DNA of 64,000 nt from Lepidurus packardi (GCA_023053545.1 JAKZAN010000005.1:6820001-6884000), one strand, 5' to 3'. Shown: positions 14,601 to 27,230, counted from the first letter of the stretch. The notes: generated by a model not told the origin, from the letters alone. Numbers and translations: made by a program.

Positions 14601-15159
14601 AGAAAAAATAGAGGATAATCCTCATATTGAAACATACAATACGAATGCTGGCCCTTATGCCATGCCAGTGCGGACAAAGCGGATTACGGTTTCCGTAGCT
14701 ACGAGCACCCTAATTGACGTTTCCAAATTCGCCGACGACATCTAGCGAAGCCCACAGGAACCTAAGCGGGCAGCCATTATCGAGCAAAACCTGAGGTAAG
14801 TCCCGTAAGCTCAATGTAGATTAGTTCGTAACTTTCCTTTTCATTTTCACTATGGATGAGTCATGCAATCAAAAGTGGTCAAAATGTATAGTAAAACAAT
14901 TTCAGATTACAGAGGAATTAATAAAAGAATACTTTTCTTCTCAAATGTCATGGGCCAGGCACTTTAATAGGAGTGAACTTTTCCTCAAAGACCACTACAC
15001 AGTTTTATGGTTATAAGCTATGGTTATAAGTATATACTCGAATGTACCGTGTGCTTCTTTGACAAAGGTTGTCGCAAAGAGTAGGGGTTCGCGTTATATT
15101 CGAGACTAGTCCTAGTCCCGAGATCGCGATAGAGACCAGTCCTAATTCGCGAGGTACTC

Positions 15160-15319
15160 TTTACTAAGCTACTAGCTTAGTAAACTTTTTTAAAACTCAA
15201 ACTTTGTTTCTACTACTTTTTACTAAGCTCCTTTTGTCCCGAACAAATAAGTTTGAAACTCTACTAAGCTACTAGCTTATAACCGTAAACCAGGGTATGT
15301 TACTCCGTTACATACCCTG
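15160..15319. repeat. Cluster of short inverted repeats
   Basis: At 15160-15184 two 12-nt arms built on TTACTAAGCTA and TAGCTTAGTAA are separated by a single base. A partial second copy lies near 15261-15280. At 15291-15319 a stem CAGGGTATGT pairs with ACATACCCTG around a 9-nt loop. Confidence 0.75.
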
Positions 15320-15842
15320 TTACGAACACCGAGACCCAAATCTCCGCGCCTGGGGAAGAAATTTGCGTTCGGGCAAAGTGCAGCAGAAGCTTCAAGAAAA
15401 ACGACGACGCACACAAAGTTGAACCTCTTCTTAAGACATCTACAAATATTTCAACTTACCTTAAAGTTTGGCCCAATATTATGTCTTATTCTCGATGCAA
15501 ACTGCTTTAGCAACATCGGTTCTTTTGGTAATCTGTGGAAAGAAGTTCTGGGCTCTTGGTTACCTTTATCCCACTGTCCCAGCCGGGATTTACACAAAGG
15601 AACACAGCAAGATGGCTTTTGCGAGAATTAAAACTACCAAAAAGGAGAAAAAATGAAACAATAACAACACAGCCCTAGAAGCTACTATATGACGCCTTTT
15701 CGGAAGATCGAACCTCCAGAAGCTTATCAGCCATCTGATCGTTAACCGTTCTGTGGTAAAGAGGGCAGTTCCTGTCTGGGAACGTGAACTAATGAATATT
15801 GAATTTAACTGACATTAATGTCCACCAAGTTGACATCATTTA

Positions 15843-15890
15843 GGTCGTTTCAAAACGACCGTGTCAAAAACGACCTTGTATATAACGACC
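15843..15890. repeat. Hairpin with repeated ACGACC motif
   Basis: GGTCGTTT pairs with AAACGACC across two bases, and two further ACGACC words follow within 35 bp. The function is unknown. Confidence 0.6.
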
Positions 15891-16429
15891 TGCTTTTGGA
15901 GTTCAGGGCGTGTCAAAAAGACCTGGTATGCTGTGATTTGTTAAATTGTGACCATAATTGAGTTATTTTGTTACAAAATTATTTTTTTCTAAGTTACGTC
16001 AGGTCGTTCGGTTAGGTTAGGAGACTCGCTCCAAAAAGGCGTCAAGAAACACACACCAATCCTAACCCTCTGGCAAATTCTAAGCTTCATATTCGCTTTA
16101 TTTACCAGCAGGTGACAGGAGAAAATTTCCTCCGAATAGACCGAATAGGTGACCTTCAGCCCCTTGTCACAGCCTTATGACAAGTGCAAGGGGTTGCCCG
16201 ATAATAGCGAATTCAACACCTCTCCCGATAGATGGCGTTTATTTGGAAACAAGTCAATATTTGGGAATACCAATAACATTAAAGAATAATCACGGAGCCC
16301 TGCACGGCAATAATAAGCACAATTCGTGTCACCGGCATACTAAACAGGACAACTACAAGATACTGTTCGGTACATTTAAGTTGCTGATCTTATGTTATAT
16401 CTCTTAATTAATAATATTTTACCATAGAA

Positions 16430-17891
16430 ATGCAAGCCACAAGGAGCATGAAGTTTGCATGTGTCAGGGCTCGACATACGTCCTCACTGGCTCGACCAAC
16501 TGGAACTGAAATTAAAATTCCCGTACCATGGGGACATTTGGCAGGTTTGAAAAACTTTTTTTCTTTCTAACATTGCGTTCACTGTAGTTACTGTTGGGCA
16601 GTGTCAATAGTTCTAAATGACATCTAGAAGTAACAAGTGTATGTGATTTATATGCTAGTGTACTGTGAAAAAATTGGAAACACAATAAAGCTTCACTTAG
16701 ATGTAAAATGTCTTAGTTACTGTACTAGAGTTCCCTACTTTATCATACAAGTATTAAAAGTAATAATTATTTTTTTAAATATTGCAATAAAATAGTTTTT
16801 TTTTTGTTTTTAATAAAATAATAGTTTTAATACATTAATATAGTTTTTTACCTATATGATCCCCGAAAATTGTCGAGCTTTGAATGTATGTATAGTTGTC
16901 CTTGAAGTTTAAATCTATTTTTCCCTCCAACATAGGGAAGGAATGGGGGAATAAACACGGGAAACCTGTTCTCTGCATGCATGGATGGAACGACAATGCT
17001 GCCTCGTTTGATCCCATTGCTCCATTGCTTGACCCCTCACATCACTACGTAGCACTAGAAACAGCAGGGCACGGTTTATCTTCGCATTACCCCTTGGGAA
17101 TGCATTATCATTTTTATGATAATATGATGTATATTAAACGTACAGCAAACTATTATGGTTGGAAGCGATTTTCAATAATCGGACATAGTATGGGTGGAGC
17201 ATCGGGCGTATGGTTCGCAAGCTATTTTCCAAGAAGCGTTGATAAACTTGTTACAATTGATATTGTGAAGCCAATTATACTACCGTTGCCTTGGCTTCCA
17301 ACCGAAACATCATCTGCAATAGAAATGTTCTTAGAAACCGAAAATAAACTAGTATCAGTAATTTGCTCTAAAAAGAAACACGCAATTGGTCTAATGAATA
17401 TTTATGTTAGGGGGTTGCACCGAAGAGTGTAGATTTTGAAACACTCACTCAGCGTTTGATTGACTCAACTGCTGGTTCATTAACGAAAGAAACGGCCAAA
17501 ATTCTAATGACACGTGGTGCTGCATTAGTGAAAGATGGGAAAGGTTATGTATTCACAAGAGATAGTCGATTGGTAAATATTTTACGTTGCTATAAGCTTA
17601 ATACCGTGACTTAAGTAACACTTATCGTTTTAGGTTTTACCATCCATTGCCACATCAACAATAGAAGATCACCGAAGAGCTGTAAAGGATTTGAACTGCG
17701 AAATGTTGCTTTTTAAAGCGTTAGACTGGCCGGACTATGAACCAAAAGAAAATTACGAGGAATTTAAAGCAATCTATTCCAAACAGTGTCGCAAATACCA
17801 ATATGTAGAATTACCTGGCAGTCATCATTTGCATATGACCACGCCAGATGCACTAGCACCATATATAAATAATTTTCTTAATGATATTTAA
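16430..17891 (+). CDS. Serine hydrolase-like protein (SERHL/kraken family)
   Basis: This is an alpha/beta hydrolase of the SERHL/kraken group; substrates of this family are poorly known. Exons are 16430-16544, 16936-17351, 17411-17572 and 17634-17891, giving 316 aa, close to the family's usual length of about 310-330. The family hallmarks are in order: IPVPWGHLAGKEWG near the N-terminus, the oxyanion-region HGW at about residue 54, DNAASFD, the GHGLSSHYP segment, the nucleophile elbow GHSMGG with Ser at about 123, and the C-terminal His region PGSHHLHM at about 293-299. The acid residue was not assigned. The first ATG lies just after an AG, so an upstream untranslated exon is possible. In intron 2 a second donor 6 nt downstream would also keep frame and add two residues. 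Without that 59-bp intron the frame runs to a stop, so it is not a broken gene. Confidence 0.9.
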
Positions 17892-19686
17892 TAGTGTTAT
17901 ATTCCGTGCTATTCGCTTTAGTGGCGGTATCCGTCCATTGTAACTGTGGCTTCTAATGCTTTTTCATTAGAACGGTACTATTGCCACGAAACTTATTGAA
18001 TCAAAATTAGCTAGTTGATCTAGACCAAACGATTGGCAGCTTGTATGTCTATTCTAGTCGGTGGTCACTCACTAGAGCGGCGGAGATAAATGATCGAATT
18101 GGAGACCACATTTCGTGATTTGTTGGCTGCAGATAGTGTGCTAAAAACCATGCTTCTCCTCTACCTCAACATATTTTGAATGCTGAAACATCTTTAAATG
18201 TTTTAATTAATTTGCAAGCTCAGTCACATAAAACAGTCTTTGCCTTCGCGCCATGACTTGCGGGCTCCGCATAGCCAGAACCGCGTTGTGCGATACCAAT
18301 GCCACGGATGGTCTCACGGTTGCTAAGCCGAACCGAAACTTGCCCAGAGGCACTCGGGTGCGGGTCTCAGCTCGGCAAGACGGCGATCGCGCGAAGAGAA
18401 AGAGAGTATGTTTTGACTGAGTTTTTAAATTAACCAAAGCACCTACAGACTTGTTTAAGCATTCAAAAGCTTAATTGATTAGTCAAAAGTTTCAACAAAA
18501 AGAAAGAGACTCGCGCTGGAATACATGGGCTCTTCTCGCAAAATACTAAAAAGGTAAATGTTATGTTTTCTACATCACTATGTCGTAACTCGGTAGCAGG
18601 CAAAAATATAAAAATAAAAAGCATCGTTGCCTAAGTTATTTAGGCAACACGATCGCTAACAGTGTAAGTTACGTTAAAGTAATTCTAAACAGTCGTAAAA
18701 GAATTTTTGTCCAAACCAGAATATTCATAATTATTCTAGAAATGTTTGGTCATCCCTAAAAACTTTCTGCAATTCAGTGTAATAGCTTCTCCAGTATACT
18801 GTTTCTACATTGCATTTGCTATGTAAGTAATTTTACTAGTTAATCTTGTATTGCACTATTGCATTTGGTTTGCACTGGAATTGGATGACTGGATTGTAGT
18901 CAAATAGTCGATCTTGACAAACAAAAAGAAGAATTTGGGCTTTCTCACACCTATTTCTCGATGCGCTTGAAACTCGTCTGTTTCGCAAGAGACACAAAAG
19001 GCAGAAAGTCAAGCTCACCGCAGTACATAACGCCTGCCAACTTTCTATAATTGACGGCGATATTTGCAACATTAGTAAAAAAAATTTTCTGAGGAAAAAT
19101 AAGTATATACTTACAAGACAAAAGTAAAGAATGGCAACTCTTACTTAAGTCGTTTTCCACCTGCTGCAGCTGCGTGCGCCAAGCGCACGGAAAAGGGGAA
19201 GATAACCGGCACGTCTAATCTTTGACCTTGGGTAATTAATTGTAATTATTGCTTCCGCAAAAACGAACTTAAATTCCTTGATTTCTATCGACTCCCAAAG
19301 TACGTTCATCACGACTTTTGGAGAAGAGCTTAGTTAGGCGTAAAGGTCTCCGTAGTTACCGAAACTCGTACATTGCAGATCATCTAGAATTGTGAAAATG
19401 AAAACGTCTGTATTTTGACTTCATTATTGTATCTGATGCCAAAGTCGCGTAAATAAGCTTAAGAAAAATTGTATCGCTGTTTCTAAGTACAATATTGAGA
19501 AACGCGGATTGCTCCGCAACGAATAAGATGACAACCCAATAAATGACTAGGATAGAACAGTTTAGGGTTTGGACTTCTCAGAAGTCAACAAAATTGGCAC
19601 TCGTGCACATTTTCACTTCGTCTATTTACACGGAAAGTTACGTGCTCCATGACGAGCTATTGTAAAAAGTTACAGTCAAGTTCACC
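17892..19686. other. Intergenic stretch with a dispersed repeat copy
   Basis: The stretch lies between the stops of the SERHL-like gene (+) and the LRR gene (-). It contains copy 1 of a repeat also found near 25.9 kb (listed separately). I see no gene in the rest. Confidence 0.6.
18200..18455. repeat. Dispersed repeat, copy 1
   Basis: The sequence shares blocks with 25840-26020 in the same order: CACATAAAACAGTC-like, TTCGCGCCATGA, GGCTCC, and GCTAAGCCGAACCGA followed by ACTTGCCCA. Its right end (AAATTAACCAAAGCACCT near 18427) is the reverse complement of the left edge of copy 2 (GGTGCTTTGGTTAATTT). That suggests an element with terminal inverted repeats. No coding capacity is seen. Confidence 0.6.
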
Positions 19687-21501
19687 TTACGGAATCTTGG
19701 TGGCTATCCAAGGCAACTTTCCTTGTTTGAAATACATCCATGTATCATAAGTAATCTTCAACAAAAGTAGCAAGAGTAAGATACTCTCCGCTGCAATAAC
19801 GCAATAGTTGGTATAAACAGGGTCCAACATCACTTCCAAGTTGTAACACTCCAGTTCTTTCACCAAACTTGCAATAAAAACCTTGGAAAATGTAACATAA
19901 AATAAACCGGACGTATAGTACTTCATAGTATTTTTACCTTCTTTCCTTCCCGCACGCAAAACAGGTTAGGTTTTCCCCCTTTGCCATGCCAGCCCAACAG
20001 TTTAATGTTCGCTATGACCCAAGGCTAATCCAAGGAAAAGAAAAAACAAATAAACCAAGGTTACTGAGTCTGCATATCCAAATATGCTATTACCGTCAAA
20101 GTTTTTGCCATGGCACAATCGCAAGGCCAGGTAATATTGTTCAGGACGACCCCTTTGCCTTGGACTTTTTCCTTCTCTGTTCTGTCAGTAGTATCTTCTC
20201 CCAAGTCGTTCAGCGGAAGCTACCGAAAAGAGCATACAAATTGTATCGTGGGGAAACTTTTTCTTTTTTTACTTACTTCCGTGTGCTTAATAGGATTGCC
20301 GCTTACGTCCAAGAATTGATACCGTTTCAAAAATCGTTTCTGACCCTTTTCCAACGTCCGTAATGACGTAAGACGATTGTTGGCAACGTGTAATTCCGTG
20401 AGAGAGCCATATTTGTCACTGTCCTCCACAAGATTCAAATTTGTTATCTAAAACCGCAAAATTAAGTAGCACATCATTGTACGAGTAATAGTTATAATCG
20501 TATTTTACCTTATTGTTGTTAATATTTAAATCAGTAGTGAAAGTAGGCAGTATCTTGGGGAGCTCAGTTAAGTTTCTATTGTCACAGTTGACTTTTACCC
20601 CATAGCTGAGTTCCGTACGATTCATATAAGCCCTTTTGAAGATACAGTGGCAAGGTTTTGGACAGGACTCATTTACCGCCTAGTGTACCAGAAGTTTAGT
20701 TGAGATAATTAAAAATCAGAGCTATAAAATACTGAAAAGCGTACTTTCGAGACTCTAGAGAGCTCTATGATGGGATATCTGAGGTCATCGAGGTCGCTAT
20801 AGGAATCATCGGTGTAATTAACCCTGCACCAAGTCATATTAGCGTCCTGAAGGACATTCTTGAACATGAGAAGCCATTCCATGGACTCGGAGCAGCTTAA
20901 GCTTTCACCTGCAGAAAAATTTACAGTTGACAATTGTATTTTTGTTTTTCACAGTCGCATTCAGGTCACCTGCCAAATGCAAGCTTGTTAAGTTCTTCCA
21001 CGCGACTTGCAATTCCGTCCCGTTCAGTTCTGTCAGGCTATTATTCGCCAAATTAAGGTGCCGTAAACTTGTTAGATTGGCAAAACTCCCAGGTGCTAAC
21101 TTGCTTAAGTTGTTCTTGGCCAAGTGCAACGTATGCAAAGCATATAAACGGGGTAATGGCTCGATTTCCTCGAGCGCATGATTGAGGGAGATGTTCAGGA
21201 CTTTCAGATGCGTTAAGTTGGCCAGACTCGGGGCCGTTAAGATTCGGAAGTAGGAATTTGTGACTGTTAAGGTTTCCACGCAACTGAGATCGTCGGTGAT
21301 GGTTACGTTGTAGCAAGACTTGTTTCTCAAATCGTCCAGAGAGGCCAAAAACTTACATTCCAACCCACAACTTAGATTGGCTATGAAATTGAAATTGCAT
21401 TGGCACGATTCACGAGGTGTTGAAGTAGATGTAGGAATGGTGGGGAACGCAAGTGCGTTGATAACGAACGTGATGTAAAGTATGACGTAGAAGGTCATCA
21501 T
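19687..21501 (-). CDS. Single-pass leucine-rich repeat membrane protein
   Basis: Exons read on the minus strand are 21501-20970, 20908-20745, 20679-20509, 20447-20277, 20219-20094 and 19881-19687; phases agree and give 452 aa. The N-terminus (MMTFYVILYITFVINALAFP) looks like a signal peptide. Then come a Cys-rich cap (CQCNFNFIANLSCGLECK), three to four LRRs with LxxLxLxxN spacing at about residues 75-175, many N-glycosylation sites, a second Cys-rich cap (CPKPCHC) and further LRRs (LTELHVANNRLTSL). After these come a C-terminal Cys region (WPCDCAM), a Leu-rich transmembrane segment (ESILLLLLLL) and a short tail ending LPWIATKIP. The plan is that of an extracellular adhesion or signalling LRR receptor. 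From memory it recalls Drosophila halfway (hfw), but I could not compare sequences, so no symbol is given. The last intron is the least certain junction. Confidence 0.8.
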
Positions 21502-24500
21502 TAGCGGTCAATGTCTGAAAATCTGGAACCAAATATTCCGTCTAATTATAACGCTCTTGGTAAGCTCGACACAGGTTTGCTAATCAAGCTGATAACGAGC
21601 ATGGATAATAACATCTTGGCTCATTAATTTGGGTGACGTTATTGTGAACTTTTACAAAAGAGAGTAGAGAGAGAGCAAAAAAAAAAACAGAGAAAGAGGT
21701 ATTTCAGTCAAAGGAACAAATCGAAGTCAATAATGTTAGGGACTCTACGTCGCCGGTATGAAGACGGGGTGGGGGTTAAAGTGAAACCGACTAAGAAAAT
21801 CATGTCTCATTTGGAACTACGGTTTTGGTTCCTGTTATGACATTCAGTCACTTAATTCTGGACGTTGAGCAACCGTTGAATTCAATTAAATACGAGAAGG
21901 TCGTCCAGAATGCGAATATCTCTGCGCTACAGTGTTGTTTTTAGCTCTAGCTGGACCATGACTAGGAGGTTGCCAAGGTTGGGAAAAAGCTATTTTCGAA
22001 GATTGGATAGATAAACATTGTAAATGCTTGGGGTATGCTCTGGACGCCTTGAGCAAAACGATAAGATAAGCTACCAAGACTAGAAGCCTAAGCTAGCAGC
22101 TGTTGTGAGATCCTTAGCTCCGCACTTTATTTTGCAAAGAAAGGGAAAACAAATTTTACACTGTAGCAAGCCAAACGCTAATGAGAGAAAGAAGGTGCTT
22201 TGCATTATGGATGCTGTGTGCACCCATATACGTCAGCTATGCGCGACAACTGTGGTGGTAATGGGGAAGTCGTCAAGGCAACGCTCAGCCAAGAAAGGCC
22301 GTTTCTCTTTTTTTTTGTTTTCCAGCATCTCGCGTTTGCCTCTCTAAGAATGAGGCTTTCGGATGAAGTCGGAAGCCTTATTGAATTATGCATGCTTAGA
22401 TTTTCCTGTCCTCATACATCTTTGAACAACTTGTTACTTACAAAACTTACGCAATCCGGATTCAAAGTTGGAGCATTTTCTGTTCGCTACACTCTCGGCC
22501 ACAGACACAAATATGCGAAAGGGAATCGGGCTCCACCCAAACCCTACTGCGCGCTAAAAGAAATCGAAAGTTTTTTTTTAAAAAAAGTCCCCCGCTCTTT
22601 CAGCACTCACGTATCACAACTTCAAACGTAACGGTTAGCTTCACTTCAATCTTGCACCATGAACGGGATACCCCACGTTTTTTTGTTCTCGTTGCTTTGT
22701 TTGTTTACACTATTCTTCCCTTACTGAGGCAAAGGAGTAAAAGTAGAAGGTTTTCTATGCTTGACCAAACTCGCTTATACTGATTATTCCCGGGTAAAGT
22801 ATTCCCGTTAGCTTTATTCAGCCTACTTGCAGAAAGCGAACAATTTTTATGCACCGCCAGTAGCGGCTTCGCCAACCTCCCTACTGAACAAAACTTTGCG
22901 GGTTCGGGCAGGAAGAGCGCACAGTAGGAGCCGGCACAGGGCCCAACAGAGCTTTATAATCAGTCTAAATGGATAAAAAAATATTCCCGAGGAAGTTGAT
23001 GGAGGGTGTGTCGTGATATATACAGTCTCTGGATCCTCCTTCTTGACATTTACAAATGAGTTCTTAAGATAACGTATGATTGCGCGCCGGAAAATCGCAC
23101 TGGAAGGTTTTGGCCTCTGTTTCTTTTCTTCCTGTCAGTAGTGGGTTTTCTTCATTCGCCGGATGTGGATCCGTACAGCTAGCCGGGGTTGCGATGTGTC
23201 GCCGTTACCCTGGTCACCCACAGAACACTTTTCTTTCTCGCGATTAGATAATGAGGTTAGGGAAGTCAGCCTTGTGCAATCAACAAGTTCCGTGCGTTTA
23301 AATGAGGAAAGTGACGGAAAAACATGTGAGGTGGGAAACCCCCGTCTCACAGCTTGTTATTTTTTCAAATTCTTGCAACACGTGTTCACCTTGTCATCTA
23401 ACAGACACGTTTATAATTACATCCCTGTTTACGTAAAGCACGCTGAGCAAGAGCAACCAAGGATGCTGGAGATCCTTGTACCAGATGTGGCGTCCGTCAA
23501 GGCTTCAGGAATTTGCAGAGGAAGTTCCGATCCTCCAAAGATGGGAGAAGCACAGGCAAAGTTTTTGTGTTCGCCTTCCTTGTCACGTCCACTGCATCTT
23601 TCCTTTTAAGATTTGCCACTCTTCTTGGCTCTTAGTTACACAAGTTTCTTTTTCGAGCTTTTTCTGTTTCTTGTTTCTCGCGTTTTCCTTTCTGACCGGA
23701 ATGCCCGTTATTGATCAATCTTCAAGGTTTTTGACGTTCCTCACAGACTCCGAGCACATCTCAGATTTCCGGCGAAAAACAGGACGGATTTACCGTTTTT
23801 TTCCAGGATAAATAAGGGTTCCAACGAGCAGGCGGAAAAGCCAAGGGGGCAGAGTGTTTGTAAGATGTTCGGTATACTTCGAAACATCAATAACAAAAAT
23901 GCACCCGGAAATTGCTCGTCTTTTTACCGAACGGGGAGTACTCGCAGGAACGTTACGACCGGAAAACGTCCGATTATCTGCAGAAACAGAAAATCTCAGG
24001 TCACATGGTGGAACTTTGGCAGATGCGCTTTTCTTAGGTGATAAGATTTGTGTGCACCTTAGCAACTCATGCTGTGCTGATAAACTGCAGCAAGCTTTTT
24101 ATATTCGATTCTCAAAGCACTAGTAACGCGTCACGGGAGACGTGCGAAGGAGAAAAAACGTTCGATACTTGTGATGGGGGACAATTCCACAAGAACAGTT
24201 TATCCGTACTACAAGGAACCCGGCCGCACATCAGGTTAAATAAGTTTGGGCACGATTTCACGGAAAGGGAATTAGGAGGCAAGAATTGATGCTCCTTAGG
24301 GCTCTGAAGATTTGCAGGCACTCCCTACGGTGTCCTAACGTCGATTGCAAGCGTGGAGATTCTGTGCGTCCTTTTGCCTTCCTGGACCCAGTGCACTGCG
24401 ACCCATCCAGCCTCCTTTTTATCCTCCATACTACGTCGGTAAAAGATACTCATTTTTCTCACACTGCGTCTTATATAACTCGGATAAATTCCAAGTAGCT

Positions 24501-24893
24501 TTGGAATGATGAGACAGGCCTGATGGTTTAAAAAATGAAGACGATAAACCGAACTATAAAAGATTAAGGTATATGGCAGAGCAAGCCGATAGCTGCAGGG
24601 AGAATCTGTTCGGTCAGGTGACAAGCGAGTCGTAAAGAATGGCTGCGTAAAACTATATAGGTATCTAAAGGGGTTGGAAGTAGCAGGTTCTTCGCCTTTA
24701 AGTTTTAAAGCGAAGCTGGACTGTATGTCTTCCAAAGTCCGCCCTACGTATCCTAAAATTCCCCGTGTACAGATGGTCATGGACAAAGGGGAATTGCACA
24801 GACGGACGCAGAAACGATAACAAAAGACATCGGTGATCTCGAGGAGAAACGATTCATGCTCATAAATTTGGTCAAATAAAATTGAACACGTAT

Positions 24894-24921
24894 TTCATAA
24901 ATAATAATTATTATTTATGAA
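24894..24921. repeat. Perfect 28-bp AT-rich palindrome
   Basis: TTCATAAATAATAA is followed directly by its exact reverse complement with no spacer. Confidence 0.85.
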
Positions 24922-25559
24922 GTTAAGGAAGGCTCCTACAAATAGGGTTTTTGCAGTAGTTTTTCTGGCTTAATAAATGTCAGTTATTGACAGAACGAAC
25001 TGATTAGGAAACTAAGCTTACAATCTATCTCAATTTATGAGTTTTATTTTTAGTAATATTTTGCGTAAGCTGACGCGAATATCGATATCTTGCCCCGTAA
25101 AAAGAAAAATGTAAATAATATTGCTGCGGTCAGAAAAAAGGTCTCAGAAGTATGTGGATGACGCTTAGTCGACTTTGTAAGTTGCGTATCGCACCAAGTG
25201 TTGGCTTTTGTATACAAGGATACTCCATGCAAAGCTTGACAACCCCACTTCTCGCCCACGTGGTAGCTTCCTTGGATTTTTTCTCTATTTCCTAGCAACA
25301 GATGTTCAAGTTTGATGCATTTTCTGAAAGCCCTCCCAACGCCGACTTTCATCAAACTAACCAAGTGTGAGAAACTATCCGAGCGTTCAGGGTTAGATTC
25401 GATTTTCTGAAGGCTTTGAGTTGTTGTACCTAAAAAACGCTACTTTGTTTAACAAAGGAGTAGGTCTCGATCAATATTGGAGGCAATTTTCTAGGCGTTG
25501 TACAAAGGGTTCGTAACTCAGTTTCCAGGTGAACGAAAGTTACAAAAAACTTTGTGACC

Positions 25560-25700
25560 CTGATATATTGCAGAGTTACAAACTCCGGAGAACCCCGGTT
25601 ACAAAGTTATATATCGATATATAGTGATATATATGGTAGATTCTGATATATAGTTATATATTAATATACATTGATATATATTGTAGATTCTGATACTAGT
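25560..25700. repeat. Degenerate TATA-type simple repeat
   Basis: The region is built from GATATATA, TAGTTATATAT and two copies of GTAGATTCTGATA. It is microsatellite-derived. Confidence 0.7.
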
Positions 25701-25839
25701 TAAAAATAAATTCTATGAAGGCCGGACTTGTAGCAATACTCCGTCTTACTTGACGTTACTGAACAATGAAATATAAAGAAGTATATAAAGAAGCAAATAC
25801 AGAGGTGGCACTGCTATAATTTTTTAATGTTCCAACAAG

Positions 25840-26020
25840 TCTTAGGGTGCTTTGGTTAATTTACACGCTGAATCACAGAAAACTGACTTTTCTTTCGCGC
25901 CATGATTTTCAGGCTCCACTGTACTCCATGAACTAGCAGCACAGTCTAAACCTCATCGTGCGGTCCCATTGCCCGCGGATGCTTGCTAAGCCGAACCGAC
26001 ACTTGCCCAAAAGAAAAAGA
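25840..26020. repeat. Dispersed repeat, copy 2
   Basis: This is collinear with 18200-18455, sharing TTTCGCGCCATGA, GGCTCCA, GCTAAGCCGAACCGACACTT and GCCCA. The left edge GGTGCTTTGGTTAATTT matches the inverted right end of copy 1. The copies differ by many substitutions, so the element looks old. Confidence 0.6.
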
Positions 26021-26512
26021 GAAGAAAAAGCCACTATGCAGTGTGTTAGATCTGAGTAGTAAGAACCAAGACTTTTTCAAAACCAAAAAGACGGTATTCT
26101 AACGAAAGTTAGGGAGCTTGGAGTTTCGGGTGGAAGGAAGGTTATTGGGGTACAAAAGCTACAAAGCACGGTTACTAAGCTGCAAAGTACGGTTACACAG
26201 GTTACAACGATACACAATTTTAACCGACTAGTCAGGGTGTACGAGGTTCAAGCAAGATGCGAACCCCTTGGCGGTGTATTCCGTGTTCTTGTAGTAATCC
26301 TTGAATCCTAGATTATTTAATTCCCTATCCATGAAGGGTTTCCAACTAAGTTCGGAAACCAACACATGCTTACCAGAATTGCACGCAGAGTAATAACAGT
26401 ATCGCATTTTTTTTAAACAGCACTTCATGATTCATTAGCTCATGGAATATAGGCATTTCACAAAGTCATGCTTTCCCTCCGCCAGATGTGTTCAAAACTG
26501 TCCCAGAATATA

Positions 26513-26648
26513 TCCCGATTCAAAAATAGTAATAAGTTGCATCGCTACGGCATAAAAAAAGAGGTTAAGTTTGTGTATAAAAAATGTAAAAAAGCTTGTA
26601 TTTTTTTATGCCGTAACGATGCAAATTATTAGGATTTTTTAAGCGGGA
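26513..26648. repeat. 136-bp foldback (hairpin) element
   Basis: Arms of about 48 nt are near-complementary. The core GCATCGCTACGGCATAAAA at 26539-26557 pairs with TTTTATGCCGTAACGATGC near 26604-26622, with one mismatch inside, and the outer ends TCCCG and CGGGA also pair. The loop is about 40 nt and AT-rich. It is consistent with a small foldback MITE. Confidence 0.75.
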
Positions 26649-27053
26649 TTAAACAACGACTTAAACAATTTACAGTTATTTTTTATGTATTGAATCTTTG
26701 TAGATAAAAAAAAACTGCCTGCTCGATCAATAATAGGAGATGTTTTATCTAAAACCTTGACTAACCTTTTGTAAATTGCGTTTGTCACGGAATCGTTTTT
26801 CTTTTAGTTAATTTAGTTCGGAAATATGTTAAGGAAAATGAGCAAAAGAACGGTTATTTAAAAACCGTAACTATGATAACTTCTTCCTCGTTTTGCTAAA
26901 TTTAGCACGTGTATAATTTGCGTCCATGAGCAGAAGAAATCTCCAAGCTCGTGTTTATCTCTCGGACCTATTGAACTCATACATTCTTTAGTTACAAGGC
27001 ATTAAGATTAGTTACAGTAAACAAAAAAAAAGCATACTTAGGATAAAATATGT

Positions 27054-27059
27054 TTTATT
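27054..27059 (-). promoter_or_regulatory. Candidate poly(A) signal for the chitinase gene
   Basis: TTTATT on the plus strand reads AATAAA on the minus strand, about 170 nt past the stop. A second one overlaps 27224-27229, very close to the stop. Confidence 0.4.
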
Positions 27060-27230
27060 CGTACGGGATGGAAAGCCTCCTGCAGAGAGGGAGTTGCTTA
27101 TATACATAACAATCACATTGAGCTTCCCTTTATATCGCACTTTCATTCTTGCACTTGTCAAGTTTTTCATCGTCACGGATTTAGCCATCCTACGCCATCA
27201 TATATCCGGAATGTCTTTCAAGATTTATTT

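Larger units (their letters stand above)
11656..16429. other. Intergenic stretch between netrin and the SERHL-like gene
   Basis: The beginning should be the netrin 3' UTR, though I see no clear AATAAA close to the stop. The rest is AT-rich without a believable gene. Between 15160 and 15860 there are several perfect short hairpins, listed separately. Open frames such as 12415-12765 (-) and 13906-14220 (-) look like chance. Confidence 0.6.
21502..27230. other. Gene-free stretch with repeats and foldbacks
   Basis: The first part is upstream of the LRR gene and may hold its promoter. I found no credible gene; open frames at 22200-22631, 23163-23609 and 24325-24786 have no conserved look. The right half is AT-rich with GATATATA blocks around 25610-25690, a 28-bp palindrome, repeat copy 2 and a foldback, all listed separately. 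The chitinase 3' UTR should occupy the last 100-200 bp; TTTATT (AATAAA on the minus strand) occurs at 27054-27059. Confidence 0.6.

Noticed and set aside
17352-17432. Frameshift in the SERHL-like gene
   Set aside because: A normal 59-bp GT-AG intron (17352-17410) restores the frame exactly.
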